Counted from the stretch's first letter, positions 39,989 to 49,524 are shown. The stretch is DNA of 64,000 nucleotides from an uncultured Salinimicrobium sp. (GCA_946887075.1 CAMPKA010000017.1:1-64000), one strand, 5' to 3'. Notes: generated from the sequence alone by a model not told the origin. A program made the numbers and translations.

Positions 39989-41617
39989 TCAGGTTTGAAG
40001 TACCCCCATATTGAATTCCTTTTCAACCGGGGCATGATTGGCGGCAGCGATTCCTGTGGATATCCATTTTCTTGTCTCCATGGGATCTATCACTGCATCT
40101 GTCCAAAGCCGGGCAGCTGCATAGTAAGGAGAGGTTTGTCTGTCATACCGCGATTTGATCTGCTCAAAGACTTCTTTCTCCTTCTCCGCATCCACGGCCT
40201 GACCCTTTTTTTCCATTGCGGCCGTTTCGATCTGGGCAAGAACTTTCGCCGCCTGGGTTCCACCCATAACCGCCAGTTCTGCACTCGGCCAGGAAAGGAT
40301 AAGCCTTGGATCATAGGCTTTTCCGCACATGGCATAGTTTCCCGCTCCATAGGAGTTCCCGATAATTACCGTGAATTTCGGCACCACGGAATTACTCACC
40401 GCATTGACCATCTTAGCCCCATCCTTGATGATCCCACCGTGTTCACTTTTGCTTCCCACCATAAATCCGGTGACATCCTGGAGGAAAACCAAAGGAATTC
40501 TTTTCTGGTTGCAGTTAGCGATAAAACGGGTGGCTTTATCAGCTGAGTCCGAATAGATTACGCCTCCGAACTGCATCTCCTTTTTAGCCGTCTTGACGAT
40601 TTTTCTCTGGTTGGCCACTATTCCAACCGCCCAGCCATCGATCCGTGCATATGCCGTGATGATGGTCTGCCCGTAACCCTCCTTGTACTCCTGGAACTCA
40701 GAGTCGTCGACCAGACGGGCGATAATCTCCCGCATGTCATATTGCTCATGCCGCATCTTGGGCAGAATTCCGTAGATCTCTTCAGGATTCTTTTTCGGCA
40801 TGGCAGGTGTTTTCCGGTTAAAACCAGCTTTTTCGAAGTCACCGACTTTGTCCATCAGGTCCCGGATGATATCCAGAGCGTGTTTATCGTCCCGGGCCTT
40901 GTAGTCCGTCACGCCGCTAATCTCACTGTGGGTGGATGCTCCGCCGAGCGTTTCATTGTCGATACTCTCCCCGATGGCTGCTTTTACAAGGTAACTCCCT
41001 GCAAGGAAAATACTTCCGGTTTTTTCCACGATCAGCGCTTCATCGCTCATTATGGGCAAATAGGCCCCTCCGGCAACGCAACTGCCCATCACAGCGGCGA
41101 TCTGAGTAATTCCCATACTGCTCATGACGGCATTATTTCTGAAGATCCGGCCGAAATGTTCCTTATCGGGAAAGATCTCATCCTGCATGGGAAGGTATAC
41201 TCCGGCGGAATCAACCAGGTATATGATCGGCAGCCTGTTCTCTATGGCGATCTCCTGGGCCCGAAGATTTTTTTTGGCCGTAATTGGGAACCATGCGCCT
41301 GCTTTTACCGTGGCGTCATTGGCCACGATAATTGCCAGTTTCCCCGCCACCTTTCCAATTTTGACCACTACACCTCCGCTGGGACACCCCCCGTGGTCGG
41401 TATACATACCCTCGCCGGCCAGGGCACCGATTTCTATGGCATCCGAGCTTTCATCCAGCAACTGGTCTATTCTTTCCCGGGCAGTCATCTTGCCCTTTGC
41501 GTGGTGTTTTTGAATGCGCTTTTCTCCCCCGCCCTGTTTTATCCTTTTGAGCGTGCTCCGGAGATTGGAAACCAGGAGTTTGTTGTGGTCTTCGTTTTTG
41601 TTGAATTCAATATCCAT
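39989..41617 (-). CDS. Acyl-CoA carboxylase beta (carboxyltransferase) subunit
   Basis: A 542-residue carboxyltransferase of the MCC/PCC type. The crotonase-fold N and C domains show KMTARERIDQLLDE, GGCPSGGVVVKIG, ANDATVKAGAWFP, LVDSAGVYLPMQDE and, in the C domain, PLVFLQDVTGFMVG and SWPSAELAVMGG. The match is closest to methylcrotonyl-CoA carboxylase (leucine degradation) or related acyl-CoA carboxylases; the biotin subunit is not adjacent, so the substrate is unproved. Single gene on the minus strand. Confidence 0.92.
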   Translation of the reverse strand: MDIEFNKNEDHNKLLVSNLRSTLKRIKQGGGEKRIQKHHAKGKMTARERIDQLLDESSDAIEIGALAGEGMYTDHGGCPSGGVVVKIGKVAGKLAIIVANDATVKAGAWFPITAKKNLRAQEIAIENRLPIIYLVDSAGVYLPMQDEIFPDKEHFGRIFRNNAVMSSMGITQIAAVMGSCVAGGAYLPIMSDEALIVEKTGSIFLAGSYLVKAAIGESIDNETLGGASTHSEISGVTDYKARDDKHALDIIRDLMDKVGDFEKAGFNRKTPAMPKKNPEEIYGILPKMRHEQYDMREIIARLVDDSEFQEYKEGYGQTIITAYARIDGWAVGIVANQRKIVKTAKKEMQFGGVIYSDSADKATRFIANCNQKRIPLVFLQDVTGFMVGSKSEHGGIIKDGAKMVNAVSNSVVPKFTVIIGNSYGAGNYAMCGKAYDPRLILSWPSAELAVMGGTQAAKVLAQIETAAMEKKGQAVDAEKEKEVFEQIKSRYDRQTSPYYAAARLWTDAVIDPMETRKWISTGIAAANHAPVEKEFNMGVLQT

Positions 41618-41805
41618 GGATTGGAATAGGTGGTTTAATTCTTCTGTAGCGGAAATCCCTCCCGTTGAGGTGTCGCTAAAATACGAAAATCTAATTATTA
41701 TTATTCTTTAACGAGCCACTAAAAAAGACGATATTTGTTATTGTCAGGGGGCTGTCGATCGATATTTCGACGCCGGATCCTCCAGATTGTAATATCGTTG
41801 TAACA

Positions 41806-41985
41806 ATGGGAATGAATAAAAATTCAATCTGCGCCTGGGCCTCATTTTGTACGCTCCTTATCGGAATCGCCCTGGTTCTTTTGGGCGTGCTGAGGTATAG
41901 GGAGTACGCCATCGGATTCTCCACCGTAGGGATAGGCTTCTTTGTGATGTCCTGGGCCTTTAATGCCCTGAAAGGAAGGGTGTGA
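41806..41985 (+). CDS. Small membrane protein (CAL67264-like), 59 aa
   Basis: A 60-codon frame precedes ettA by 71 bp. The product has two hydrophobic segments (CTLLIGIALVLLGVLRY and GFSTVGIGFFVMSWAFNALK) and ends KGRV. It closely recalls a flavobacterial family named after Gramella protein CAL67264, which I remember as a roughly 60-residue protein found near ettA. The start may be ATG 41806 or ATG 41812 (MNKNS). Function unknown; co-occurrence with ettA is the only clue. Confidence 0.8.
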   Translation: MGMNKNSICAWASFCTLLIGIALVLLGVLRYREYAIGFSTVGIGFFVMSWAFNALKGRV

Positions 41986-42056
41986 TTTCAGCTAAATTAC
42001 TCATCTTTGTGCAGCGGAATGGAATGCGGGAACTCCCGTAATAAAAGACAACAATT

Positions 42057-43745
42057 ATGGCAGACGATAAAAAGGTGATCTTTTCCATGTCGGGAGTCAC
42101 CAAAACCTACCAGGGAGCCAATACCCCGGTTTTGAAAAACATCTATCTCAGTTTTTTCTATGGAGCCAAGATTGGAATCCTCGGGTTGAACGGCTCCGGG
42201 AAATCGACCCTCCTGAAGATCATCGCCGGAGTTGAGAAGAACTATCAGGGCGATGTGGTCTTTGCCCCTGGCTACTCAGTAGGTTACCTGGAGCAGGAAC
42301 CCAAACTTGATGACCAGAAGACGGTGATGGAGGTGGTGAAGGAAGGTGCTTCGGAGACGGTGGCCATCCTGGAGGAATACAACAAGATAAATGAAATGTT
42401 TGCACTTCCCGAAGTATATGAGGATCCGGAGAAGATGCAAAAACTGATGGACAAGCAGGCGTCCCTTCAGGATCAGATAGATGCCAGTAATGCATGGGAG
42501 CTAGATACGAAACTGGAGATAGCTATGGATGCGCTGCGGACCCCGGACCCCGATATGAAAATAGGAGTACTGTCGGGAGGGGAAAGACGGCGGGTTGCGC
42601 TATGCAGATTATTATTACAGGAACCCGATGTTCTTTTGCTCGATGAACCTACCAACCATTTAGATGCGGAATCCGTACATTGGTTGGAACAACACCTTCA
42701 ACAGTATAAAGGAACGGTAATCGCTGTTACCCACGACCGATATTTCCTGGATAACGTAGCAGGCTGGATTCTGGAACTCGACAGGGGAGAGGGCATCCCA
42801 TGGAAGGGAAACTATTCTTCCTGGCTGGAGCAGAAGGCCAAGCGACTTGCACAGGAGCAAAAACAGGCCAGCAAACGACAGAAAACTCTGGAGCGGGAAC
42901 TCGAATGGTCGCGAATGGCCCCTAAAGGAAGGCAGGCAAAACAGAAAGCGAGGCTTAACAATTATGATAAACTCCTGAGCCAGGATCAGAAGCAGATGGA
43001 TGAACAACTGGAGATCTATATTCCCAACGGTCCGCGACTTGGAACCAACGTGATCGAGGCCAGGAATGTGAGCAAAGCTTATGGGGAGAAACTTCTGTAT
43101 GACGACCTTAACTTTAAGTTACCTCAGGCAGGAATCGTGGGAATTATCGGTCCCAACGGAGCAGGAAAGACCACCATCTTCCGAATGATCATGGGAGAGG
43201 AAAAACCCGATAAAGGAAGTTTCGAGGTAGGGGAGACTGTCAAGATTGCCTATGTGGATCAGAGCCACGCCAATATAGATCCAGAGAAATCCATTTGGCA
43301 GAACTTCAGCGATGAACAGGAACTGGTAATGATGGGAGGTAGGCAGGTCAATTCCAGAGCCTATCTCAGCCGCTTTAATTTCAGTGGCAGCGAGCAGAAC
43401 AAGAAGGTCAGTAAGCTCTCAGGAGGGGAGCGCAACCGGCTTCACCTTGCGATGACCCTGAAAGAAGAAGGAAATGTACTGCTTCTCGATGAGCCGACCA
43501 ACGATCTGGACGTAAATACACTAAGGGCACTGGAAGAAGGTTTGGATAGCTTTGCTGGATGCGCGGTAATCATCTCCCACGATAGATGGTTCCTCGACAG
43601 GGTCTGTACCCATATTCTCGCGTTTGAAGGAAATTCAGAAGTGTACTTCTTCGAGGGTAGCTTCTCTGAATATGAGGAGAACAAGAAAAAGAGGCTGGGG
43701 GACATCACGCCACGCAGGATCAAATATAAAAAGCTGGTGAGATAA
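42057..43745 (+). CDS. ettA: Energy-dependent translational throttle protein EttA
   Basis: A 562-residue ABC-F protein that gates the first peptide bond according to ATP/ADP ratio by binding the ribosomal E site. Both halves are canonical: Walker A GLNGSGKST and GPNGAGKTT; signatures LSGGERRRVALC and LSGGERNRLHLA; Walker [12 protein letters not shown] and [11 protein letters not shown]. The charged arm (residues about 95-140) and the linker with KQASKRQKTLERELEW fit EttA. Compare the degenerate YbiT-like protein at 11,912. Confidence 0.96.
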   Translation: MADDKKVIFSMSGVTKTYQGANTPVLKNIYLSFFYGAKIGILGLNGSGKSTLLKIIAGVEKNYQGDVVFAPGYSVGYLEQEPKLDDQKTVMEVVKEGASETVAILEEYNKINEMFALPEVYEDPEKMQKLMDKQASLQDQIDASNAWELDTKLEIAMDALRTPDPDMKIGVLSGGERRRVALCRLLLQEPDVLLLDEPTNHLDAESVHWLEQHLQQYKGTVIAVTHDRYFLDNVAGWILELDRGEGIPWKGNYSSWLEQKAKRLAQEQKQASKRQKTLERELEWSRMAPKGRQAKQKARLNNYDKLLSQDQKQMDEQLEIYIPNGPRLGTNVIEARNVSKAYGEKLLYDDLNFKLPQAGIVGIIGPNGAGKTTIFRMIMGEEKPDKGSFEVGETVKIAYVDQSHANIDPEKSIWQNFSDEQELVMMGGRQVNSRAYLSRFNFSGSEQNKKVSKLSGGERNRLHLAMTLKEEGNVLLLDEPTNDLDVNTLRALEEGLDSFAGCAVIISHDRWFLDRVCTHILAFEGNSEVYFFEGSFSEYEENKKKRLGDITPRRIKYKKLVR

Positions 43746-43750
43746 GGATC

Positions 43751-44578
43751 TTACTCTTTGTTACTATCAGGATACCAGTCCAACATGGCCACTTCGATTT
43801 CCGGTCTGGCCTCTTTGACCATTTCTTTGAAACGCTGAACGTCTGACATCCCGTTCTGGCCTCTGAAATGGTAGGGCACCACGATTTTGGGCTGAAATTC
43901 AATGACAGCATCAGCAGCAGCTTCTACAGGCATGGTATAGGGAAGATTCATCGGGATCAATGCGATATCGATATCCTTCAGATTTCTCATTTCCGGGATG
44001 TCCTCTGTATCCCCTGCAATATACAGTCGTTTTCCATCCATCTCCAGGACATAGCCGTTCCCGCGACCTTTCTGGTGAAACTGTCGGGCATCCTCCCGCA
44101 AATTATACATCGGAATAGCCTCAATAGAGAAATTGTCTTGCTCCATTTTCTCCATATTGTCGAGCACGATTACCTTAAGACCCAGGGAGTCGGGTATTTC
44201 TGCTTCAACGGCCTGGGGGGCTATAATGGGAATTGAATCCAGGGAGAGCTCCTCGAGGGTGGCTACGCTTAAATGATCGCCATGAATATCGGTGATCAGG
44301 ACGAAATCCGGAGAAGGCATTCCGGCAAAGGCCTTGGCCCCTCCTACGGGGTCTACATAGATGTTGCTGCCTTTCCAGTTGATCAAGGCTGTTGCGTGGG
44401 AAATAGGTCGGACTCTGATGTCGGGATCCAATTGACCCTGAAGGGGGTCTTGTTCCGGGGCTTCGGTTTCCTTGGTTATCTCTGTATTTCCAGATTCTTC
44501 AGCCATGCTGGCTTTTTTTTCATCCTGGCAGCCGAAGAAAAGGATGCAGATTGACAAATAAAATACAGTTCTTCTCAT
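43751..44578 (-). CDS. MBL-fold metallo-hydrolase lipoprotein
   Basis: A 275-residue lipoprotein (signal RTVFYLSICILFFGC, lipobox FFGC). The mature part is a UlaG-like beta-lactamase fold: LITDIHGDHLSV supplies the metal motif in degenerate form (D-x-H-x-D-H), GDTEDIPEMR and VVPYHFRG the remaining ligands. Residues 20-50 form an acidic linker rich in Glu and Thr. The substrate is unknown. It is convergent with ettA (5-bp gap). Confidence 0.87.
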   Translation of the reverse strand: MRRTVFYLSICILFFGCQDEKKASMAEESGNTEITKETEAPEQDPLQGQLDPDIRVRPISHATALINWKGSNIYVDPVGGAKAFAGMPSPDFVLITDIHGDHLSVATLEELSLDSIPIIAPQAVEAEIPDSLGLKVIVLDNMEKMEQDNFSIEAIPMYNLREDARQFHQKGRGNGYVLEMDGKRLYIAGDTEDIPEMRNLKDIDIALIPMNLPYTMPVEAAADAVIEFQPKIVVPYHFRGQNGMSDVQRFKEMVKEARPEIEVAMLDWYPDSNKE

Positions 44579-44643
44579 TGTTTTGGGAATTTAACCTCCA
44601 ATTTAGTTAAATTCTACTTCACCAGCCAACGGATTGTCAAAAA

Positions 44644-45102
44644 TCAACACAAGTCGAGTTCCATCTTAATATCTCCCCGACTATAGGGATTTCCCTCACC
44701 TATTGCGATTTCCCGAAACCCGAACTTCTGGTAGATATAGATCGCATTCTCCAGTTTGCGGTTGGAATAAATGATCAGTTTTTCCCATCCCTTTGCGCGA
44801 GCAAACGAGAGCGTGTGCTCCATCAGCTTCTGGCCGACTTTCTTTCCCCGGTGATCGGGTGCTACTGCCATTTTGGTCAATTCATAAACTCCCGGTGCCA
44901 TCGGCATCAGCGCGACAGTACCTATGATCGATCCGGCTTCCTGAGCGAAGAAGATGGTACCTCCGGGATCGATGATATGTTTAACAGGATCTCCCAGAAC
45001 CTCCTGGTCGTGCGGCTCTACCCAAAAGTAATGCTCCAACCATTCCAGGTTAAGATCCCGAAATGCAGGAGCCAGCTCGGGTTTGAAATTTATGATCTTC
45101 AT
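44644..45102 (-). CDS. GNAT family N-acetyltransferase
   Basis: A 152-residue GNAT domain. The acetyl-CoA motif is VAPDHRGKKVGQKLMEH (Q/R-x-x-G-x-G/A type); ELTKMAV precedes it and IYIYQKFGFREI is the usual C-terminal segment. The ATG (45102) overlaps the stop codon of hutG by four bases (ATGA type), so translation is coupled to the histidine-degradation genes. The substrate is unknown; a role with histidine or its products is possible from position only. Confidence 0.88.
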   Translation of the reverse strand: MKIINFKPELAPAFRDLNLEWLEHYFWVEPHDQEVLGDPVKHIIDPGGTIFFAQEAGSIIGTVALMPMAPGVYELTKMAVAPDHRGKKVGQKLMEHTLSFARAKGWEKLIIYSNRKLENAIYIYQKFGFREIAIGEGNPYSRGDIKMELDLC

Positions 45103-46103
45103 AAAGGAATTTTTTGACCTCGGTTAAAGATAAATTCGCAGACCAGGTAAGACAGGGCCTTTCCGGTCCTGAACGTCTCGGAAGCTATGGCCTCACAAAC
45201 GTGGAAATAGTTACAGTTTGATTCCCCGGACGCTTTGCGGATCATAACCAGGATTTCCCGAAGTTCAAATCCGATCGGTGAGGATGCGCTGCTCGGAAAC
45301 TGAACGATGGCGTCGCAATCAAGCTCGAGCCCGAAGGGTTCTTCCTTGACAAAATCAATGGCGTTATTGAACTTTTCCGCAAGGTTGGCATGCCCAAGCT
45401 CCTCAAAATTGAAAAGCCGGATGCTGCTATCGAGAAAAGCATCTTCAAAGATATAGGATGGGGTGAAATTCCGGTGAAGCCCGAAAACCGCGTACCGGTT
45501 GAGAAAGCCACGATCTAGGGCATAGCTGAACCCATTCCCGCTGTGTCTGTAATCCCGGTGTCTTAAATCTGTATGCGCATCAATATTAAGGGCGTTTACA
45601 GGCTTTCCGATGGCCTCTGAGAGCGCAGCGAGATTACCAAGGCAATTATTATGTCCACCTCCGATGATCACCGGGGTCTTGCCGGCTTTGAGAATAGTTG
45701 ACACTGTGGTGGTCACCTTTTGATCTATCCGTGATACCAGGTCTCCGAGCTTTTGTGCATAATTGGGATCTGTGGCGTCAAGAAGATCCGCTTTGTCCAT
45801 TTCAGATCTGGTATCGATCTCACCGATAAGCAGGATATCCTGCGGATTGCAGAAGCTGTTGTCCTGAAGGTTGAGGAACACGGAAAGAAAAGCTCCCCAG
45901 GCAGTGGCGGTGCCTTGATTGCCGTAATTTGCCCGTACCCCGATGTCTTCGGGGATGCCCAGGAGCACAAATCGCTCCGGCCGATCCGGGAGCTCATCCA
46001 GGCCTTTCACAAGTCCTATGGCTTCCCCCACCCTTGATTCGCCGGTCCGGACCCTGAGATAGTCTCCAATGGATTTCTGTGAATAGATCTTTACTGGAAC
46101 CAT
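45099..46103 (-). CDS. hutG: Formimidoylglutamase (arginase fold)
   Basis: A 334-residue ureohydrolase. Manganese ligands sit in GGGHNNCLGN (His), NIDAHTDLR (Asp, His, Asp) and LELDCDAIVQFP (Asp pair). Adjacency to hutI makes formimidoylglutamate the expected substrate, giving glutamate and formamide, rather than arginine or agmatine. It is slightly longer than typical HutG, with an N-terminal extension of about 50 residues. It directly abuts hutI upstream and overlaps the GNAT gene downstream. Confidence 0.88.
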   Translation of the reverse strand: MVPVKIYSQKSIGDYLRVRTGESRVGEAIGLVKGLDELPDRPERFVLLGIPEDIGVRANYGNQGTATAWGAFLSVFLNLQDNSFCNPQDILLIGEIDTRSEMDKADLLDATDPNYAQKLGDLVSRIDQKVTTTVSTILKAGKTPVIIGGGHNNCLGNLAALSEAIGKPVNALNIDAHTDLRHRDYRHSGNGFSYALDRGFLNRYAVFGLHRNFTPSYIFEDAFLDSSIRLFNFEELGHANLAEKFNNAIDFVKEEPFGLELDCDAIVQFPSSASSPIGFELREILVMIRKASGESNCNYFHVCEAIASETFRTGKALSYLVCEFIFNRGQKIPL

Positions 46104-47339
46104 TTAAATTTGTTTGCCATTTATAAAGACTGCAGCGATATGATTTGCGCCGAAGGAATAGGGAAGAAAACCATAGGATGAAATCCTTTCTGTCAGGATA
46201 AGGTTAGCAGCTTTTCCTTTCGTGATACTGCCATGGGTATCGTTCAGATCCATGGCATATGCTGCATTGATGGTTGCAGCATTGATGGCCTCTTCTGGGT
46301 TCATCTTCATTTTGATACACGCCAGGGAAACAACGAAATTCATGTTGCCACTGGGGGTGCTTCCCGGGTTGTAATCTGAAGCCAGAGCCAGGGGCAGGCC
46401 GCTCTTTAGGAGTTCTCTTGCTGGTGTATACGGGATTCCTAAAAAAAAGGAGCAGGAGGGAAGTGCGACAGCCATGGTTGCACTTTCCCGGAGAGCGGAT
46501 ATATCTTCAGAATCCAAACATTCCAGGTGATCTACCGATCGTGCTTTGTTCCTGACCGCAACAGGGATACCCCCGATGGAGTTGAACTGGTTCACGTGGA
46601 TCTTGGCAGGTAAACCGTACTCCAGCCCGGCCTGGATCATCCTTTCCGTGTCACGAACATTGAAATAGCCCTTTTCACAAAAGATATCCACATAATCTGC
46701 GAGTTTTTCTTCGGCCACCCCGGGAAGTATTTCAGAAATGATGTGATTCAGATAGGCTTCTGAACTCCCGTGGTACTCCGGGGGAACTGCATGAGCTCCC
46801 AAAAAAGTCGCTTTTATCGGCAGATCATAATTTTGCCTGAGTCTGCGTATTACCCGAAGCATCTTGAGTTCGGCTTGCTTGGTGAGACCGTAGCCGGATT
46901 TTATTTCAATTGCTGTGGTCCCCATACGAATTACTTCCTCCAGCCGTTGTGAAGATTCGTGATATAGCTGATCCTCCGAAGTCTCCTGGAGCTTTTTTGC
47001 AGAATTTAGGATACCTCCTCCTTTTGCCGCGATCTCTTCATAGGAGAGGCCGTTGATCCGGTCGATGAATTCCTGCTCCCGATTTCCGGCATAGACCAAA
47101 TGGGTGTGGGAATCGATCCAACCAGGAAGCAGGATCCTACCGGAAGCATCTATGGTTTCCACCCCTGGCAGGATCGGGAGGTGTTTCATCATCCCGAAAT
47201 CGGAAATCTTTCCGTCCTCCACCAGGAGCCAGGCATCTTGGATGACCGGAAGCTCCTTCATCTCATCCCCTTTTAAGAAACCCGTTTGCTCCTCCCGGAC
47301 CTGGACGAGTTGCCGGATATTGGTAAAGAGTAGCTTCAT
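46104..47339 (-). CDS. hutI: Imidazolonepropionase
   Basis: A 411-residue amidohydrolase of histidine degradation that hydrolyses imidazolone-5-propionate to formimidoylglutamate. Metal site WIDSHTHLVYAGNR, then EIKSGYGL, KATFLGAHAVPPEY, HVNQFNSIGG and ALASDYNPGS, all HutI signatures. First gene of hutI-hutG-GNAT. On the minus strand a perfect TATCTTTG ends 4 nt before the ATG. hutH and hutU are not in the window. Confidence 0.95.
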   Translation of the reverse strand: MKLLFTNIRQLVQVREEQTGFLKGDEMKELPVIQDAWLLVEDGKISDFGMMKHLPILPGVETIDASGRILLPGWIDSHTHLVYAGNREQEFIDRINGLSYEEIAAKGGGILNSAKKLQETSEDQLYHESSQRLEEVIRMGTTAIEIKSGYGLTKQAELKMLRVIRRLRQNYDLPIKATFLGAHAVPPEYHGSSEAYLNHIISEILPGVAEEKLADYVDIFCEKGYFNVRDTERMIQAGLEYGLPAKIHVNQFNSIGGIPVAVRNKARSVDHLECLDSEDISALRESATMAVALPSCSFFLGIPYTPARELLKSGLPLALASDYNPGSTPSGNMNFVVSLACIKMKMNPEEAINAATINAAYAMDLNDTHGSITKGKAANLILTERISSYGFLPYSFGANHIAAVFINGKQI

Positions 47340-47343
47340 TTTC

Positions 47344-47351
47344 CAAAGATA
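47344..47351 (-). promoter_or_regulatory. Predicted hutI -7 element, leaderless spacing
   Basis: TATCTTTG on the minus strand, 4 nt before the hutI ATG. No -33 TTG at the usual distance. Confidence 0.55.
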
Positions 47352-47446
47352 GAAAAGTGCCCTGAAATCTGAGGAAACCCACTGCAGAAAAGCGGTTTTC
47401 AGGAGTACGATCTTTTCGTATCTTTAGGAGGCAAAAAATCTGACCC

Positions 47447-48619
47447 ATGATCAATAAAAAACCAGGGGTAAATACGATCTGTACCCATACTGGCGAACTG
47501 GAGGATGAACGGTATAAAGGCGCTGTCTCCCCTTTATATATGTCGACTTCTTATGCCTTTGAAGATGTCGAGGAAACGCGGTATCCGCGATATTTCAATA
47601 CACCGAACCAGGTGGCCCTTGCCAAAAAGATCGCTGCATTGGAACACGGGGACCGGGCCCTGGTTTTTGGAAGTGGGATGGCCGCTATTACCGCTTCTCT
47701 ACTGGCTTTCGTACAGCAAGGGGAACACGTGGTGTTTCAGAAATCCCTGTATGGAGGGACGAGCAATCTGATCACAGAAGAATTCAGCAGGTTTGGAATT
47801 GAGTATTCCTTTGCCGCCGATCTTTCCCCTGCTGCCTTTGAAGCTGAAATCCGGGATAACACGCGGGTCATTTATGTGGAGACTCCTTCGAATCCACTTC
47901 TGCATCTGATCGATCTGGAGGAAATCACCAGATTGGCCCGGAGCAGAGGGTTAGTCAGTATGATAGACAATACCTTTGCTTCTCCGGTCAATCAGAATCC
48001 CATCGACTTCGGGATTGATGTCGTTATTCATTCAGCAACCAAATACATGGGGGGACACAGCGATATTCTTGCAGGCGCTGTGGTGGCATCAGAGGAACAT
48101 ATGGAGCGCATTTTCAACCTCGCCCGTAAATTTGGTGGGAACCTGAGCGATTATACAGTTTGGTTGCTCGAACGGAGCATCAAAACGATGGGATTGCGAG
48201 TCAGAGCACAAAACCAGAATGCAATGGCGGTGGCCTCATTTCTGGATGGGAATCCCCTGGTGGATAGGGTTTTCTATCCTGGACTCGAGAGCCATCCGGA
48301 CCACGAGCTGGCCACGCGTCAGATGAGTGGATTCGGAGGAATGATGTCTTTTGAGCTTAAAGGGCTGGATGCCAAAATTTTTCTGAAATATCTTAATCTG
48401 ATCAAGCCTTCGGGAAGCCTGGCCGGAGTTGAATCAACGATTGTTTCCCCAACCCAAACCTCCCATGCGCTCTTGACGGCAGAGGAAAGGGCGGATCTGG
48501 GAATTAATGATGGTCTGCTCAGGTTATCGATAGGTATTGAAGAGGCCGAAGACATCATTGCAGATATTGAGCAAGCTCTGGAAGAGACCAGGAAAGATCA
48601 GCTGGATGTGCGGCTTTAA
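47447..48619 (+). CDS. Trans-sulfuration PLP enzyme (cystathionine synthase/lyase type)
   Basis: A 390-residue Cys/Met-metabolism PLP enzyme. The PLP lysine lies in SATKYMGGHSDILAG; MIDNTFASPVNQNPIDFG and ALVFGSGMAAITA fit the family. Cystathionine gamma-synthase, gamma-lyase and methionine gamma-lyase cannot be separated by eye. The downstream neighbour (19-bp gap) is bshB1, so a cysteine-supplying role for bacillithiol is plausible. A -7-like TATCTTTA is at 47419-47426. Confidence 0.88.
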   Translation: MINKKPGVNTICTHTGELEDERYKGAVSPLYMSTSYAFEDVEETRYPRYFNTPNQVALAKKIAALEHGDRALVFGSGMAAITASLLAFVQQGEHVVFQKSLYGGTSNLITEEFSRFGIEYSFAADLSPAAFEAEIRDNTRVIYVETPSNPLLHLIDLEEITRLARSRGLVSMIDNTFASPVNQNPIDFGIDVVIHSATKYMGGHSDILAGAVVASEEHMERIFNLARKFGGNLSDYTVWLLERSIKTMGLRVRAQNQNAMAVASFLDGNPLVDRVFYPGLESHPDHELATRQMSGFGGMMSFELKGLDAKIFLKYLNLIKPSGSLAGVESTIVSPTQTSHALLTAEERADLGINDGLLRLSIGIEEAEDIIADIEQALEETRKDQLDVRL

Positions 48620-48637
48620 CCTTAACCAAAAAAATAC

Positions 48638-49354
48638 ATGAAATTAGATATACTCGCAGTGGGTTCGCATCCGGATGATGTGGAACTTGGCTGTTCCGGC
48701 ACTTTGGCCAAAGAAATCGCACGCGGTAAAAAGGTTGGTATTCTGGATCTCACTAAAGGGGAACTGGGAACACGGGGAACCGCCGAGATTCGAAAAGAAG
48801 AGGCGGCAGCTGCTGCAGAGATTTTGGGGGCCTCCTTGCGATTAAATCTCGAATTCAGTGACGGCTTCTTTACCAACAATGCATCCCATCAACTCGAGAT
48901 AATCAAGATCCTACGGAAATACCGCCCGGAAATCGTCTTGTGTAATGCAGTGGAGGATCGGCATATTGACCATGGAAAAGGCGCCCAGCTCGTATCGGAT
49001 TCCTGCTTTTTAAGCGGGTTGAGAAAGATCGAGACCATTTATAAGGGGAATCCGCAGCAGGCATGGCGGCCACGTCAGGTTCTGCATTATATCCAGTGGA
49101 AGAATCTGGAACCGGATGTAGTTGTGGATATCAGCGGTTTCATCGACAAAAAAATGGAGGCGGTAAAAGCTTTCAAATCTCAGTTCTATGATGCTGGGAG
49201 CAAGGAACCTCAGACCCCTATTTCAACTGGGAATTTTCTCGATAGTATTACCTACCGCGCGCGGGACCTTGGCAGGCTCTGCGGTGTGGAATATGGAGAA
49301 GGCTTTACAAGCAGTCGCCATGTGACGGTTGACTCCCTGTTTGACCTGATTTAA
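48638..49354 (+). CDS. bshB1: Bacillithiol biosynthesis deacetylase BshB1
   Basis: A 238-residue LmbE/PIG-L-type zinc deacetylase that removes the acetyl group from GlcNAc-malate. The motif is AVGSHPDDVELGCSGTLA (His-Pro-Asp-Asp), then NAVEDRHIDHGKGA with the later metal His pair, and FKSQFYDAGS. The match to the BshB1 subgroup, together with ytxJ at 2,964, indicates that this organism makes bacillithiol. It is probably co-transcribed with the trans-sulfuration gene. Confidence 0.95.
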   Translation: MKLDILAVGSHPDDVELGCSGTLAKEIARGKKVGILDLTKGELGTRGTAEIRKEEAAAAAEILGASLRLNLEFSDGFFTNNASHQLEIIKILRKYRPEIVLCNAVEDRHIDHGKGAQLVSDSCFLSGLRKIETIYKGNPQQAWRPRQVLHYIQWKNLEPDVVVDISGFIDKKMEAVKAFKSQFYDAGSKEPQTPISTGNFLDSITYRARDLGRLCGVEYGEGFTSSRHVTVDSLFDLI

Positions 49355-49370
49355 AAAAGCTTTTTTTCTT

Positions 49371-49399
49371 TTGGAAAATCAAGGATTATATTACATTTG
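49371..49399 (+). promoter_or_regulatory. tRNA-His promoter
   Basis: TTG at 49371-49373, 18-nt spacer, TACATTTG at 49392-49399, about 14 nt before the tRNA 5' end. Strong match to the Bacteroidota consensus. Confidence 0.75.
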
Positions 49400-49412
49400 C
49401 CTCCGATTAAAC

Positions 49413-49487
49413 GGTGGTTGTAGCTCAGCTGGTTAGAGCGCTGGATTGTGGTTCCAGAGGTCGCCGGTTCGAACCCGGTCTTCCACC
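49413..49487 (+). tRNA. tRNA-His (anticodon GTG)
   Basis: A complete cloverleaf: D arm GCTCAGCTGGTTAGAGC, anticodon stem CTGGA/TCCAG with loop TTGTGGT, T arm GCCGG-TTCGAAC-CCGGT, discriminator C73. An extra 5' G (49413) can pair with C73 as required for His identity. The 3' CCA is not encoded. The acceptor stem GTGGTTG/CTTCCAC has two tandem U-U mismatches (5-68 and 6-67), which is unusual. A terminator follows. Confidence 0.95.
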
Positions 49488-49493
49488 CAAAGA

Positions 49494-49524
49494 AGCTTTC
49501 TGAAATTCAGGAGGCTTTTTTTTT
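49494..49524 (+). terminator. Terminator of tRNA-His
   Basis: AGCTTTCTGA pairs with TCAGGAGGCT (two G-U pairs) and is followed by nine T. Confidence 0.8.
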
